NCBI GenBank assembly: GCA_965140405.1
Contig: OZ223208.1
Location: 1,736,001-1,800,000 of the forward strand
Length of the DNA: 64,000 nt
Origin: G963556115 sp963666605
GTDB lineage: Bacteria; Planctomycetota; SZUA-567
Reading direction: 5' to 3'
Positions 51,823 to 61,080 of this stretch are shown in pieces. The position numbers and the translations under genes are program-made. Below the pieces are notes generated by a model. It was not told the DNA's origin and did no database searches. It saw only the letters and a program-made list of their open reading frames with translations. Numbering within the stretch: the stretch's first letter is position 1; each line of letters starts with the position of its first letter.

Positions 51823-52374
51823 CTAAATGGTTGTCTGTGTTGAGATATGTAGTATGTTGTAAATAATTCCTTCTAGTCCGCCAGTTTCTGGTACTTCTGT
51901 GGTGAAATAATATACGGTATAAAGCCACTTTTCTGGATCGTAAACAACAAGGTATTCAGAATCCTCAATTTGAGGTATTTCGTTTTTAACCTGATCAGTA
52001 AAATTATTCAAACTTGACTGAGGTTGTATTGTTTTAGAAATTGCAAATATGTATTTTGATTCTGCAATTTTAGATGTTGTTTTATCTATTAGTGGAATTG
52101 CTGATTTGACTTGTTGCCAACCAAATGAGTTGATTATATTGTCATAGTACCCCTCAAATAGAAATTTATTTAACCCTTTGGTGTCATTCCATAGGTAAAG
52201 AGGGGCGTAACTATTATAAAAGTTATTGTTGAAGCCTTTTTCAGATATTAGGTAGAATTTAAATTTTAAGCCAGCAAATCCATCTGTTTTGAAACCATTT
52301 TGTTTGACTCTTTCCTTGATTGTATTCATATCAAAGTCACTAGGTAGGATAATGTTATATTGTGTTGATATCAT
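51823..52374 (-). CDS. DUF4865-family protein
   Basis: 183 residues. The start MISTQYNIILPSDFDMNTIKERVKQNG and the later FYLISEKGF, YAPLYLWNDTKGLNKFLF and SFGWQQVKSA match the small uncharacterised DUF4865 family (typically MIAMQY..LPADYDM, LYAPFYLW--GMN-FL). The fold is probably a dimeric alpha-beta barrel type; function is unknown. AAAGGAGGTA precedes ATG 52374. It lies downstream of bioA on the same strand (56 bases away). Confidence 0.78.
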   Translation of the reverse strand: MISTQYNIILPSDFDMNTIKERVKQNGFKTDGFAGLKFKFYLISEKGFNNNFYNSYAPLYLWNDTKGLNKFLFEGYYDNIINSFGWQQVKSAIPLIDKTTSKIAESKYIFAISKTIQPQSSLNNFTDQVKNEIPQIEDSEYLVVYDPEKWLYTVYYFTTEVPETGGLEGIIYNILHISTQTTI

Positions 52375-52430
52375 CTTGATACCTCCTTTTTAAATAGTCG
52401 GCTAGTAATATTTAAATACAATTGATAACT

Positions 52431-53702
52431 CTATTCAAAATACTCTTGAGAAAGAGATTCTATCAGAATGTTGCAAAGTGTAATTAATTCTGAACTATTG
52501 ATAATGAATGGGGGCATTATATAGAGTAATGTACCAAATGGTCTGATCCAGACACCATTATTTACGAAAAACTCTTGGATCTTCTCTACATTGACAGACC
52601 TTGTAGTCTCTACTACACCGATCGCACCGATGACTCTGACATCTCTTACAAGTTCAGACTCTCTAGCTGGGGCAAGGTGCTTTTTAAGAATTAACTCAAT
52701 ATCCTGAACTCGTTCTTGCCAGTTGCTATTCATGAGAAGATTGATACTTGCTGTTGCTACCGCTGTGGCAAGTGGGTTTGCCATAAAGGTTGGTCCGTGC
52801 ATAAGGGTGCCTATTTGCTCAGCTATCTGGCGTTTTGTAATGGTTGCGGATAGAGTCATGTATCCACCAGTTAATGCTTTACCAATGCATAAAATATCTG
52901 GTATTATACCTGCATGCTCAAATGCGAAGAGTTTTCCTGTTCTGCCAAAACCTGTTGCTATTTCGTCAAATATAAGAAGAATGTTGTACTTTTCACATAG
53001 CTCTTTAACCTTTACTAGATACTCAGTTGAATAAAACCACATTCCTCCCGCGCCTTGTACTATTGGCTCAAGTATGATTGCAGCTACTTTTTCGTGTTTT
53101 TCTTCTAAAAGAATTTCAAGCTCTTCAGTATCGCCTTCTTGGAGTGGTTCTCCAAATCTTGATCTTGGTCTGGATACAAAGTTATGCTCTGGGATTATTC
53201 CTTTGAAAAGGTGGTGCATACCGTTATCAGGATCGGTTACCGACATTGCTCCTGTAGTATCACCATGGTAGCCTCTTCTAATTGTTATAAACTCGGTCTT
53301 TTCCTTCTTGTCAGAGTTTTGCCAGTATTGTAATGCCATTTTTAGTGAGACTTCAACAGCTACAGAACCAGAATCAGCAAAGAAGAGGCTGTCAAACTCT
53401 TCTGGGAGTAGTGATAGTACCGCTTCGGCTGCGTCAATGGCAGGTTGGTGGGTAATACCCCCAAACATAATATGTGACATATTCTTTAGCTGATCTTCAA
53501 TAGCTTTATTTAGTATTGGGTTGTTGTAACCGTGGACTGCGCACCACCATGATGACATACCGTCAATGAGTCTTCTTGAATCATCTAATTCAATATAGAC
53601 ACCATAGCATGACCGAACCTTATAGCATGGTAAAGGGTTCTTCATGGAGGTATATGGATGCCATATATGGGCTTTATCGAATTCGCTATCTGTCTTACTC
53701 AT
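52431..53702 (-). CDS. bioA: Adenosylmethionine--8-amino-7-oxononanoate aminotransferase
   Basis: A 423-residue PLP enzyme that makes 7,8-diaminopelargonic acid in biotin synthesis. HIWHPYTSMKNPLP at the start and LIDGMSSWWCAVHGYN are diagnostic for BioA. The PLP lysine is in CIGKALTGGYMTLS. DEIATGFGRTGKLFA is also conserved. It starts immediately after the bioD stop (TAA-ATG). Only these two biotin steps are present in the window; bioF and bioB lie elsewhere or are missing. Confidence 0.94.
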   Translation of the reverse strand: MSKTDSEFDKAHIWHPYTSMKNPLPCYKVRSCYGVYIELDDSRRLIDGMSSWWCAVHGYNNPILNKAIEDQLKNMSHIMFGGITHQPAIDAAEAVLSLLPEEFDSLFFADSGSVAVEVSLKMALQYWQNSDKKEKTEFITIRRGYHGDTTGAMSVTDPDNGMHHLFKGIIPEHNFVSRPRSRFGEPLQEGDTEELEILLEEKHEKVAAIILEPIVQGAGGMWFYSTEYLVKVKELCEKYNILLIFDEIATGFGRTGKLFAFEHAGIIPDILCIGKALTGGYMTLSATITKRQIAEQIGTLMHGPTFMANPLATAVATASINLLMNSNWQERVQDIELILKKHLAPARESELVRDVRVIGAIGVVETTRSVNVEKIQEFFVNNGVWIRPFGTLLYIMPPFIINSSELITLCNILIESLSQEYFE

Positions 53703-54458
53703 TTATGATCGTTTGATTGCTGACACGTGGTTGATAGTAACCTCTAGGTTTTCTGTGATAGTGCTCCAGAAGTCAGTATTTTCTCTACTTAAATCATCTG
53801 TATATGGGATTTCTGTAATTACTGGTACACCGCTGTAGCCTTCAATGATAAGTGGGTTGTCTTTCTTTATGTAGAGATCCATTTCATTCGGGCTGGAAGT
53901 ATTATTCATGACAATACCTAGTGGAGAGAGCTCCTTACTGTTTAAGGCTTCTATAGTTAGTAGAGCTTCATTTATGCAACCAAGCTTGTTGTCAGTAACA
54001 ACAATAGCTTCGTAACCAAGCATTTGAGCTAAATCTCTAAATGTTTCATTTTCATTAAGAGGAACCATAAGACCTCCTGCGCCTTCAATTATTACAAGGT
54101 CATACCTCTTTTCTGCTTCTTTTATATCTTTATAAATCTTATCTACAGTTATACTACCCTTATTTGACATACTTGAGGCAAGATGAGGGGAACAGGCTGG
54201 AAGGAAGGCATACGAGTAATTATTTTTGATAATATCGGCTTCTTCTCGACTCTTACAACATATATTGGCTACAAAGGAAAGGTCAGGGGGATCTAGTCTG
54301 CTTTCACCTGATTGTGAAATGGTTGCAGAACAACCAGTCTGTACAGGTTTAAAAACAGTGGCGTTTATTCCGAGGTTTTTTGCGCTCAGTAGAAATGCTG
54401 CTGTGGCAACAGTTTTACCTATATCTGTTCCGCAACCGATAATAAATAATCCACTCAT
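53703..54458 (-). CDS. bioD: Dethiobiotin synthetase
   Basis: A 251-residue ATP-dependent carboxylase that closes the ureido ring of dethiobiotin. The P-loop GCGTDIGKTVATAAF, VFKPVQTG and VIEGAGGLMVPL motifs are intact. GAGGAG lies nine bases ahead of ATG 54458. It is coupled to bioA and follows xth by 46 bases on the same strand, so the kinase-xth-bioD-bioA set may share a transcript. Confidence 0.93.
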   Translation of the reverse strand: MSGLFIIGCGTDIGKTVATAAFLLSAKNLGINATVFKPVQTGCSATISQSGESRLDPPDLSFVANICCKSREEADIIKNNYSYAFLPACSPHLASSMSNKGSITVDKIYKDIKEAEKRYDLVIIEGAGGLMVPLNENETFRDLAQMLGYEAIVVTDNKLGCINEALLTIEALNSKELSPLGIVMNNTSSPNEMDLYIKKDNPLIIEGYSGVPVITEIPYTDDLSRENTDFWSTITENLEVTINHVSAIKRS

Positions 54459-54504
54459 AACTTCTAAACTCCTCTGTATTTCTATTTATGTAAAAACTAT
54501 GCTA

Positions 54505-55278
54505 TTATTTCATGTCAAAATCTGCATATACAAAAGTGTGATCTGAAGGTTTGTCTTTTAGGCGTGGAGCAATGTCTACTTTGCAATTCGATGCTAGGTC
54601 TGAAAGTCTACTAGTTGCTAATATGTGGTCAATTCTCCATCCTATTTTACGGTTTACTGCGTCCTTAACCCTGTAGTCCCAGTAGGTGTAGTTCCCTTCT
54701 TCTGGTAGGAACTTCCTGAAGATATCTGTAAAGCCAAACTCACATACTTCATTGAAGACATCGATTACCTCTTGGCAGTGGCAGACGTGTCCCCAGATGC
54801 GTTTTGAGTTATGTACATCTATTGGTTTTGGTGCGACATTAAGATCTCCAACCCAAACGACGTCCTTTCCACTTAAGTTATTGGTAAGGTATTTCTTTAG
54901 TCGTTTTAGCCATTCTAGTTTGAATGTAAACATCTCGTGTTCAATATCTCTACCTTGAGGAACGTAAGTATTAATAATATTGATGCTGCCAAATCGTACG
55001 TGTACCATGCGGGTATTGCTAGCGCCATCGTCTCCACCAAGTCCAAAGTTAATATAGTCTGGCTTTATCTTGCTGATTACCGCAACACCGTTATATGATT
55101 TTTCACCAGCATAAACAACCTGCCAGCCCGCATCACTCAATGCTTCTACCGGGAAATCCTTGTCCTGTGCTTTGGTCTCTTGGATAGCCAAAACGTCTGG
55201 CTGGTTCTCCTCAAGCCAGTCAAGAATGATTGGTAGTCTAGTACGAATTGAATTTGCATTGAAGGTTGCTATTCGCAT
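54505..55278 (-). CDS. xth: Exodeoxyribonuclease III / AP endonuclease
   Basis: A 257-residue Xth-type base-excision repair enzyme. MRIATFNANSIRTRL, the metal-binding Glu in IQETKAQD, NTYVPQGRD, VGDLNVAPKP and SDHTFVYADF appear in order. It starts at ATG 55278 with AAGGAG within the upstream gap. The gene begins 12 bases after the Ser/Thr kinase stop, an unusual but probably only transcriptional association. Confidence 0.93.
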   Translation of the reverse strand: MRIATFNANSIRTRLPIILDWLEENQPDVLAIQETKAQDKDFPVEALSDAGWQVVYAGEKSYNGVAVISKIKPDYINFGLGGDDGASNTRMVHVRFGSINIINTYVPQGRDIEHEMFTFKLEWLKRLKKYLTNNLSGKDVVWVGDLNVAPKPIDVHNSKRIWGHVCHCQEVIDVFNEVCEFGFTDIFRKFLPEEGNYTYWDYRVKDAVNRKIGWRIDHILATSRLSDLASNCKVDIAPRLKDKPSDHTFVYADFDMK

Positions 55279-55290
55279 AATACTTTCTCC

Positions 55291-56565
55291 TTAGAGAATG
55301 TGAATCAGTTTTAAAGTTAAATATGTTATTGCTGATGCTGCAACTCCACTAACGATTCCTATGATGATACCGGTATTCTTTGGATGTCTACCAGCCCATT
55401 TTACAAATTTACCTATTGGGCTGTAATCAATCGCAGTTATCTCTCTGTTCTCAAGATATGCTTTGATATCATCTGAGAGTTCTTCAGCACTACTGTAGCG
55501 ATCTTCTGGCTTTGGCATAGTACATTTGGCAATTATTGCCAGAAGTTCATGTGGAACACTTATACGTTTATTCAGATTACTAGCGTCTATTGGACCAGCT
55601 CTTCCAACTTGCTTGAGAGTAATTGCTGACTCACTACAGCGAAATACCCGTACTAATGTAACTATTTCAGCAAGTAGTAGTCCTAGAGAGAATATGTCTG
55701 AAGCTGGGCTAATTTTATCTAATTCACCCCGAGCCTGCTCTGGGCTCATATATGATGGAGTTCCGGCAATGGAACCATCCATTGTGCTCATCGATTGGTT
55801 ATTGCGTATAGTGAATACCTCGCTTGGCTTTACTACTGTGCTGTCATTTAAAACCTTTGCAAGACCCCAGTCCATAATTTGAATTTCACCATACTCACCG
55901 ATCATTATATTGTCTGGCTTTAGATCACGGTGTACTACACCTCTACTGTGGGCGTACGCAACACCATTACAGAGTGATGAAAAACGCCTCAATAGTCTTT
56001 TACGGTACCTTATGAAGTCTTTCTTGTTGTCTACCCTTCTCTCATTGATAACTTCGGAAAGCAGTTTGCCCTTTACCTTCTTCATCGTAAAGTAGGGTAG
56101 GCCTCCCGGCATACAACCTATCTCATGTACAGGGACAATTGTCGGGTGTTCAAGTTGTGCAATAATTTGTGCTTCAGCTATAAACCTTGCTATGCGGTCT
56201 CGATCAAGTCCACCGCTGTCTTGGAGAATCTTGATCGCTACAATACGGCTTAGGTGTTCGTCATGTGCCTCGATCACTTGGCCGATAGCACCACTACCAA
56301 GTTCTTGCCCCATAATGTATCTAGCCATAATCTCTTTGGCTTCTTCTTCTTCATATGAGATAAGAGGAGTCGCATCTGCTAAATGCACGAGAAATTTATC
56401 AAGTTCTCCGTGAGCTTTTTTACCTACAGACATAATTCTGTCAGACGAAATTTTTTCTTTCGGAGCAATATCAATAGTCTCACCAGAACCAAATCCTTCT
56501 GTTTCCAATCCATCATCTTCATGTGTAGATATGAACTGTGTCTCGTCTGAGTTCGCTTTATCCAT
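55291..56565 (-). CDS. Membrane-tethered Ser/Thr protein kinase
   Basis: 424 residues. The N-terminal ~65 residues are acidic and Thr-rich (possible autophosphorylation sites). The kinase domain covers about 70-375: GSGAIGQV, VAIKIL (Lys), HRDLKPDNI, and DWG in place of DFG, then GTPSYMSPEQARG. One C-terminal membrane helix (about 400-420) has almost nothing beyond it, so no external sensor is present. It may phosphorylate Thr sites read by the FHA protein at 4.8-6.3 kb; that pairing is inference. It is first in a probable unit with xth, bioD and bioA. Confidence 0.9.
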   Translation of the reverse strand: MDKANSDETQFISTHEDDGLETEGFGSGETIDIAPKEKISSDRIMSVGKKAHGELDKFLVHLADATPLISYEEEEAKEIMARYIMGQELGSGAIGQVIEAHDEHLSRIVAIKILQDSGGLDRDRIARFIAEAQIIAQLEHPTIVPVHEIGCMPGGLPYFTMKKVKGKLLSEVINERRVDNKKDFIRYRKRLLRRFSSLCNGVAYAHSRGVVHRDLKPDNIMIGEYGEIQIMDWGLAKVLNDSTVVKPSEVFTIRNNQSMSTMDGSIAGTPSYMSPEQARGELDKISPASDIFSLGLLLAEIVTLVRVFRCSESAITLKQVGRAGPIDASNLNKRISVPHELLAIIAKCTMPKPEDRYSSAEELSDDIKAYLENREITAIDYSPIGKFVKWAGRHPKNTGIIIGIVSGVAASAITYLTLKLIHIL

Positions 56566-57002
56566 GTCGTATTGTGTCCTAACCCTTAATGCTTCCTAGT
56601 GTTTTATTAAATTGCACCTTATAAGTTGATTATCAACTTTTAATGAATATTATAAGTGTTTTGAGGGTAGGAATAAAGAGGAAATATGTGATATACGAAA
56701 TAATAATTAATAACTACTGTATGTGGAAAAAATAATTACGCTGAGATAGTACAACTTATTACTTGACAATTGGCAAGTCGTAAATACCATTATAATATTA
56801 CATACGATAAATGTGGAAAATTAATTATTTGTAAGTGATTGCTTTAAGAATAAGATTTAAATGCTTGTTTGAGCTATTATAAATTGTTGATAGTTGTTTT
56901 AAATTATTTGAGGCTCTTTATTAAGCAAGTTATTTTATAATATAACTATGTTATTATTTGAATTATTTTGAGGTTAATATTTAATATATTAGGAGTAATG
57001 TT
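56566..57002. other. AT-rich divergent promoter region
   Basis: About 440 bases between the divergent kinase and radical SAM genes. No gene or strong hairpin is visible. The ribosome site AGGAG of the radical SAM gene lies at its right end. Confidence 0.5.
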
Positions 57003-58490
57003 TTGTTTAATGTAGGAAAGATGAAAAACTTTTTGGTAGCTAAAGGTATGGAAAAAGCACTACCTTTCCTTGCTGATCATAGTCCAAAAACGTTGATTAA
57101 ATTGATTGATATGATGAGAGTACGCGGTATTGAGCGCATGAAAGCATATCATAAAGGTACTGAGCAGGAGTTGGCTAGGAGAGTAGAGGGCGCTAATGCA
57201 TTCTTTGAAATGGTAAAGAGAAATTTACCGCATTATAGTAAGTCTACTCAGAAAAATCTTTGCTTTAATATGTACTATAATGCTATAACCTCTGGTGAAG
57301 ATATTAGAGAAGAATATTTCAAGCGTAATGGAGAATACCCTCCGTTCTTTCTCGCAATTTCACCATCGATGGCGTGTGATCTACGTTGCTTTGGTTGTTA
57401 TGCGTGGAAGTATCCTAAGGAGAAGAGCCTCTCAAAAGAGAAAGTGCAAGAGATTATTACTGAAGCAAAAGAAAAGATGGGGATTTACTTTTTCACTATC
57501 ACAGGTGGAGAACCTACTTTTTGGCAGCCTCTTGAGGAGATAGTTCGGGAAAATTCAGACTGCTTCTTCCATATTTATACTCATGGTATGAATATCGATG
57601 AAGAGATGGCAACACGTTGGGCTGAATATGGTAATATCCACCCATCGATCTCTATCGAAGGTAATGCTGAACTTACAGATGCAAGGCGAGGCGAAGGTTC
57701 GTACAAGAAGATTACAGAATCAATGGAGCGTCTCCGTGATAAAGGTGTACTCTTTGGATTCTCTATTACTCATACAACCCTAAACCATGAGGTTGTCTGC
57801 ACTGGGGAATATATGGATGAGATGATCAGGCTTGGAGCAAGTTATGGTTGGTTTTTCCAGTATCAGCCTATCGGTAAAGAGCCAGATCTTTCTCTATGTC
57901 CTACTGCTGAGCAGAGACTTGCGAGACGTGATGCTGTTTTACAGTTCCGCCGTGAAAAACCAATCCTTACATATGACTTCTGGAATGATGGTGACTCATG
58001 TGAAGGGTGTATTGCTTGGGGTAGAAAGTATCTGCATATTACAGCTCAGGGGCTTGTTGAACCGTGTGTCTTTGTTCACTTTGCTACAGATAGTATCCAT
58101 GATAAGACTCTCGAAGAGTGTATAAATAGTGATTGTTTCAAAGAAGCTAGATGTAGACAGCCATTTACTAATGACCTTCGAAGTCCATGTCCTCAGATTG
58201 ATCAGCCTCATGAGCTTAAAGATCTTGTTGAGAAGTATAATATGAAACCGACTCACGAGGGTGCGGAAAAAATAGTTACTGATCTTCATGAGTTTGTTTG
58301 TAATATGTCACAAGAGTATAAGGATATATTGCCAGATGATGAAGGGGCAATGAAGGAAAAAATGTCTAGTGAAGAGAATAAGGGTGGATTCTCAAAAGAA
58401 GTAAGTAAAGAGGATATCGCAAGTATTGAAGATGTTGAAGTGCCTTTTAAAGAGGAAATAGGAACTTATACTAGTACAAAAAAGGATTAA
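57003..58490 (+). CDS. Radical SAM protein with SPASM-like C-terminal cluster region
   Basis: 495 residues. A helical N-terminus (1-115) precedes the cluster motif CDLRCFGCYAW (C-x3-C-x2-C) near residue 124. The barrel has FTITGGEPTFW and SISIEGNAELTD. Extra cysteines in CEGCIAWGRKYLHITAQGLVEPCVF, then CFKEARC and SPCPQ, suggest auxiliary Fe-S clusters as in SPASM enzymes. The last ~55 residues are acidic and probably disordered. The TTG start at 57003 is chosen for AGGAG seven bases upstream; the nearby ATG is out of frame. The substrate is unknown and no peptide precursor gene is seen next to it. Confidence 0.85.
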   Translation: MFNVGKMKNFLVAKGMEKALPFLADHSPKTLIKLIDMMRVRGIERMKAYHKGTEQELARRVEGANAFFEMVKRNLPHYSKSTQKNLCFNMYYNAITSGEDIREEYFKRNGEYPPFFLAISPSMACDLRCFGCYAWKYPKEKSLSKEKVQEIITEAKEKMGIYFFTITGGEPTFWQPLEEIVRENSDCFFHIYTHGMNIDEEMATRWAEYGNIHPSISIEGNAELTDARRGEGSYKKITESMERLRDKGVLFGFSITHTTLNHEVVCTGEYMDEMIRLGASYGWFFQYQPIGKEPDLSLCPTAEQRLARRDAVLQFRREKPILTYDFWNDGDSCEGCIAWGRKYLHITAQGLVEPCVFVHFATDSIHDKTLEECINSDCFKEARCRQPFTNDLRSPCPQIDQPHELKDLVEKYNMKPTHEGAEKIVTDLHEFVCNMSQEYKDILPDDEGAMKEKMSSEENKGGFSKEVSKEDIASIEDVEVPFKEEIGTYTSTKKD

Positions 58491-58518
58491 TTCTGTTTTG
58501 TGAAAATTATAAAGTTTT

Positions 58519-58555
58519 AAAACCCGGGATGACCTCATGGTCGTTCCGGTTTTTA
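58519..58555 (+). terminator. Terminator after the radical SAM gene
   Basis: A hairpin around a TCAT loop (CCGGGATGACC/GGTCGTTCCGG with G-U pairs) flanked by AAAA and followed by TTTTTATT, 28 bases past the stop. Confidence 0.75.
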
Positions 58556-58674
58556 TTGAGATTTATGTCTTTCAATAATTAGCTCAAGATGCTATAATAT
58601 TCCGCATTGTAGTATGGTTAAGTTTGTAAGTATTTGTTCAATTTGTTTTTTTACATGGTGGGAGCTTTGCAGGA

Positions 58675-60096
58675 ATGGAAAAATTAGCCGATATTGGAGT
58701 TTACGGCATTGGAGTGATGGGAAGAAGCATCGCTCTGAATTTTGCTGATAATGGTGGATATACTGTTGCTTTATATAACAGAACATTGAGTAAAGTTGAT
58801 AAACTACTAAATTCTAAAGATGCTGAGGGGTTTGACTTTATACGAACTGAAAGTGTAACTGAGTTTGTAAAATCGTTGACTACTCCTAGGAAAATATTCC
58901 TTATGGTTCCTGCAGGTGATTTGGTAGATGTAAGCCTAAATGCTCTTTTGCCACTACTAGATGATGATGATATTATTATTGATGGGGGAAATTCATTTTA
59001 TAAAGATACTATTAGGCGTGAGAAGGAGCTAAATAAGAATCGTATTAATTTCTTTGGGGTTGGTGTTTCCGGTGGAGAAGAAGGCGCAAGAAATGGGCCG
59101 TCAATTATGCCGGGGGGGAGTAAAGAGGCATACCCGCTGATCAAGGAGTGTCTTGAGCGCATCTCAGCAAAGTTTGATGGAGAACCTTGTTGCGCACATA
59201 TAGGTGAAGATGGAGCTGGTCACTATGTCAAGATGGTACATAACGGTATCGAATATGCTGATATGCAGCTTATTGCTGAGGCATACTTCATTCTTAAGAA
59301 TTATTTGAAGTTGAGCTATGCAGAGATGAGCAAAATATTCAGTGAATGGAACAAACGTGAGTTGGGTGGCTTCTTAATAGAGATTACTGCTGATATTTTG
59401 AATAAAGTAGATCCAGAGACATCTGAACCAATGTTGGATATAATTCTTGACAGAGCAGGGCAGAAAGGTACAGGAAAATGGACTGCGCAGTCAGCACTTG
59501 ATCTTGGTGTTGCTGCTCCGACGATCGCTCAGGCAGTTTTTGCAAGGTGTAGCAGCTCTGAACGCCATGAAAGACTGACTGCTGCAGAGGTATTCCCTGC
59601 ACCAGATGTCGTGTTTGAAGGTAGTAAAGAAGATATGCTCGAAGCAGTATATGATAGCTTACTTGCTTCTAAAATTGTTTCTTATGCTCAAGGATTTAAA
59701 GTATTAGATAAGGCTGCTGAAGAGTTTGGGTGGAATCTAAACTATATAGAGATTAGCTCTATCTGGCGTAGTGGGTGTATAATAAGAGCGAAGATGCTTA
59801 GTGATATTTCAAATGCTTATAAGAATAATTCTAAGTTGAGTAGTATGTTGCTCGCTCCAGAATTTTCATCTGTTATCAAGAGGTGTGAGAGTAATTGGAG
59901 ATTGGTTGTTTCAGAAACCACCAAAGTAGGGATACCGTTACCAGCTTTAAGTAGTGCATTAGCGTATTATGAGTCATTTAGGAGTACAAGATTGTGGACA
60001 GATATGATTCAAGCTCAAAGAGACTACTTTGGAGCTCATACCTTTGAGCGTACTGATAAGGCTGAGGGTGAGTTCTTTCATGCTGATTGGTCGTGA
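58675..60096 (+). CDS. gnd: 6-phosphogluconate dehydrogenase, decarboxylating
   Basis: A 473-residue enzyme of the oxidative pentose phosphate pathway (6-phosphogluconate to ribulose 5-phosphate, CO2 and NADPH). GIGVMGRSIALNFADNG is the nucleotide site. GVSGGEEGARNGPSIMPGG, the catalytic Lys/Asn in HYVKMVHNGIEYADMQ and GTGKWTAQSALDLGV are intact. The dimer-tail IQAQRDYFGAHTFER closes it. Its end overlaps rsmJ by 17 bases. No zwf is in the window. Confidence 0.95.
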   Translation: MEKLADIGVYGIGVMGRSIALNFADNGGYTVALYNRTLSKVDKLLNSKDAEGFDFIRTESVTEFVKSLTTPRKIFLMVPAGDLVDVSLNALLPLLDDDDIIIDGGNSFYKDTIRREKELNKNRINFFGVGVSGGEEGARNGPSIMPGGSKEAYPLIKECLERISAKFDGEPCCAHIGEDGAGHYVKMVHNGIEYADMQLIAEAYFILKNYLKLSYAEMSKIFSEWNKRELGGFLIEITADILNKVDPETSEPMLDIILDRAGQKGTGKWTAQSALDLGVAAPTIAQAVFARCSSSERHERLTAAEVFPAPDVVFEGSKEDMLEAVYDSLLASKIVSYAQGFKVLDKAAEEFGWNLNYIEISSIWRSGCIIRAKMLSDISNAYKNNSKLSSMLLAPEFSSVIKRCESNWRLVVSETTKVGIPLPALSSALAYYESFRSTRLWTDMIQAQRDYFGAHTFERTDKAEGEFFHADWS

Positions 60097-60874
60097 GTCT
60101 GGAGCGATACCTATAGTTCTTGCTTCACAAGAATATCAAGCACATGCATTTGAGCTCTGCTCTGCATATGGTTTTACTATTTTTGACTCTGTTGGTCTTG
60201 ATGATATATCCATTGGATCATACCTATTTCTTGGTGATGAGGGTCTTACTCTTATAGGTAATACTACGGCAAAAGAAAGAGTAAGAGTTGATTTTCTCAC
60301 CGGTAGGAGTGGATATAGGTTGTCTACAATGTCCAATACTGCTCAACCTGCTCTTAAGGCTGTTGGTTTTAATAAAGATAAAGTGGGTTTAAGGGTCCTT
60401 GATGCCACGGCAGGTCTTGGCGTTGACGGCATGCTAATGGCTTGTGCGGGATGCTGTATGACCTTGCTTGAACGTTCACCGGTTATGGCTGCTCTATTGC
60501 AGGATGGTATTGATAGGGTATTTGCTGATAATGAAGCTACTGGGCTTCAGGAGGTGATATCTAGTCGGTTAAAGCTTCTTCGGGGTGATAGTGTTGAGTT
60601 TTTCTCAAAAATTGAGGATGGTATGTATGATGTAATTTATCTTGATCCTATGTTTCCTGAACGTAAAAAATCTTCTAAAGTTAAAAAAGAGATGCAACTG
60701 GCAAAATTTTTTACCGATTCAACTGATAATGCTGAGGAATTATTAATAGCTGCACTGGAAACTCCTGTGCGTAGAGTAGTTATAAAGAGACCCCTTAAAT
60801 CTCCTGTTGTAAAGACTGGTTTTTCATCTCAGATAAAGGGCAAGAGCATTCGCTTTGATGTCTTTATTAGGTAG
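60080..60874 (+). CDS. rsmJ: 16S rRNA (G1516) methyltransferase-like protein
   Basis: 264 residues. VLDATAGLGVDGMLMACAGC is the SAM site, YLDPMFPERKKSS the catalytic NPPY-equivalent and family signature, and RRVVIKRPLKSPV the C-terminal part, all as in RsmJ (YhiQ), which methylates G1516 of 16S rRNA at N2. I start at ATG 60080, inside the end of gnd, with GAGGGTGAG upstream; a longer frame into gnd is not supported. Translation may be coupled to gnd. Confidence 0.85.
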   Translation: MLIGRESGAIPIVLASQEYQAHAFELCSAYGFTIFDSVGLDDISIGSYLFLGDEGLTLIGNTTAKERVRVDFLTGRSGYRLSTMSNTAQPALKAVGFNKDKVGLRVLDATAGLGVDGMLMACAGCCMTLLERSPVMAALLQDGIDRVFADNEATGLQEVISSRLKLLRGDSVEFFSKIEDGMYDVIYLDPMFPERKKSSKVKKEMQLAKFFTDSTDNAEELLIAALETPVRRVVIKRPLKSPVVKTGFSSQIKGKSIRFDVFIR

Positions 60875-61080
60875 CTCTCTTGTTCTATTGTTAATTAGAA
60901 TGTATTGATATGTTCTCATAATTAAATTTTAAAATATTTTGACTACAATATCATTTGATATTCTAGGGTGAAGAATAATTATTCTGTCTGTAGATAACAA
61001 TTCTAACCGGAATTGTGTTGCCAAATGGCGATTTTCGTGAATAATACATACTCTACTTTTGTTTACTACTAGGTTAGGTT

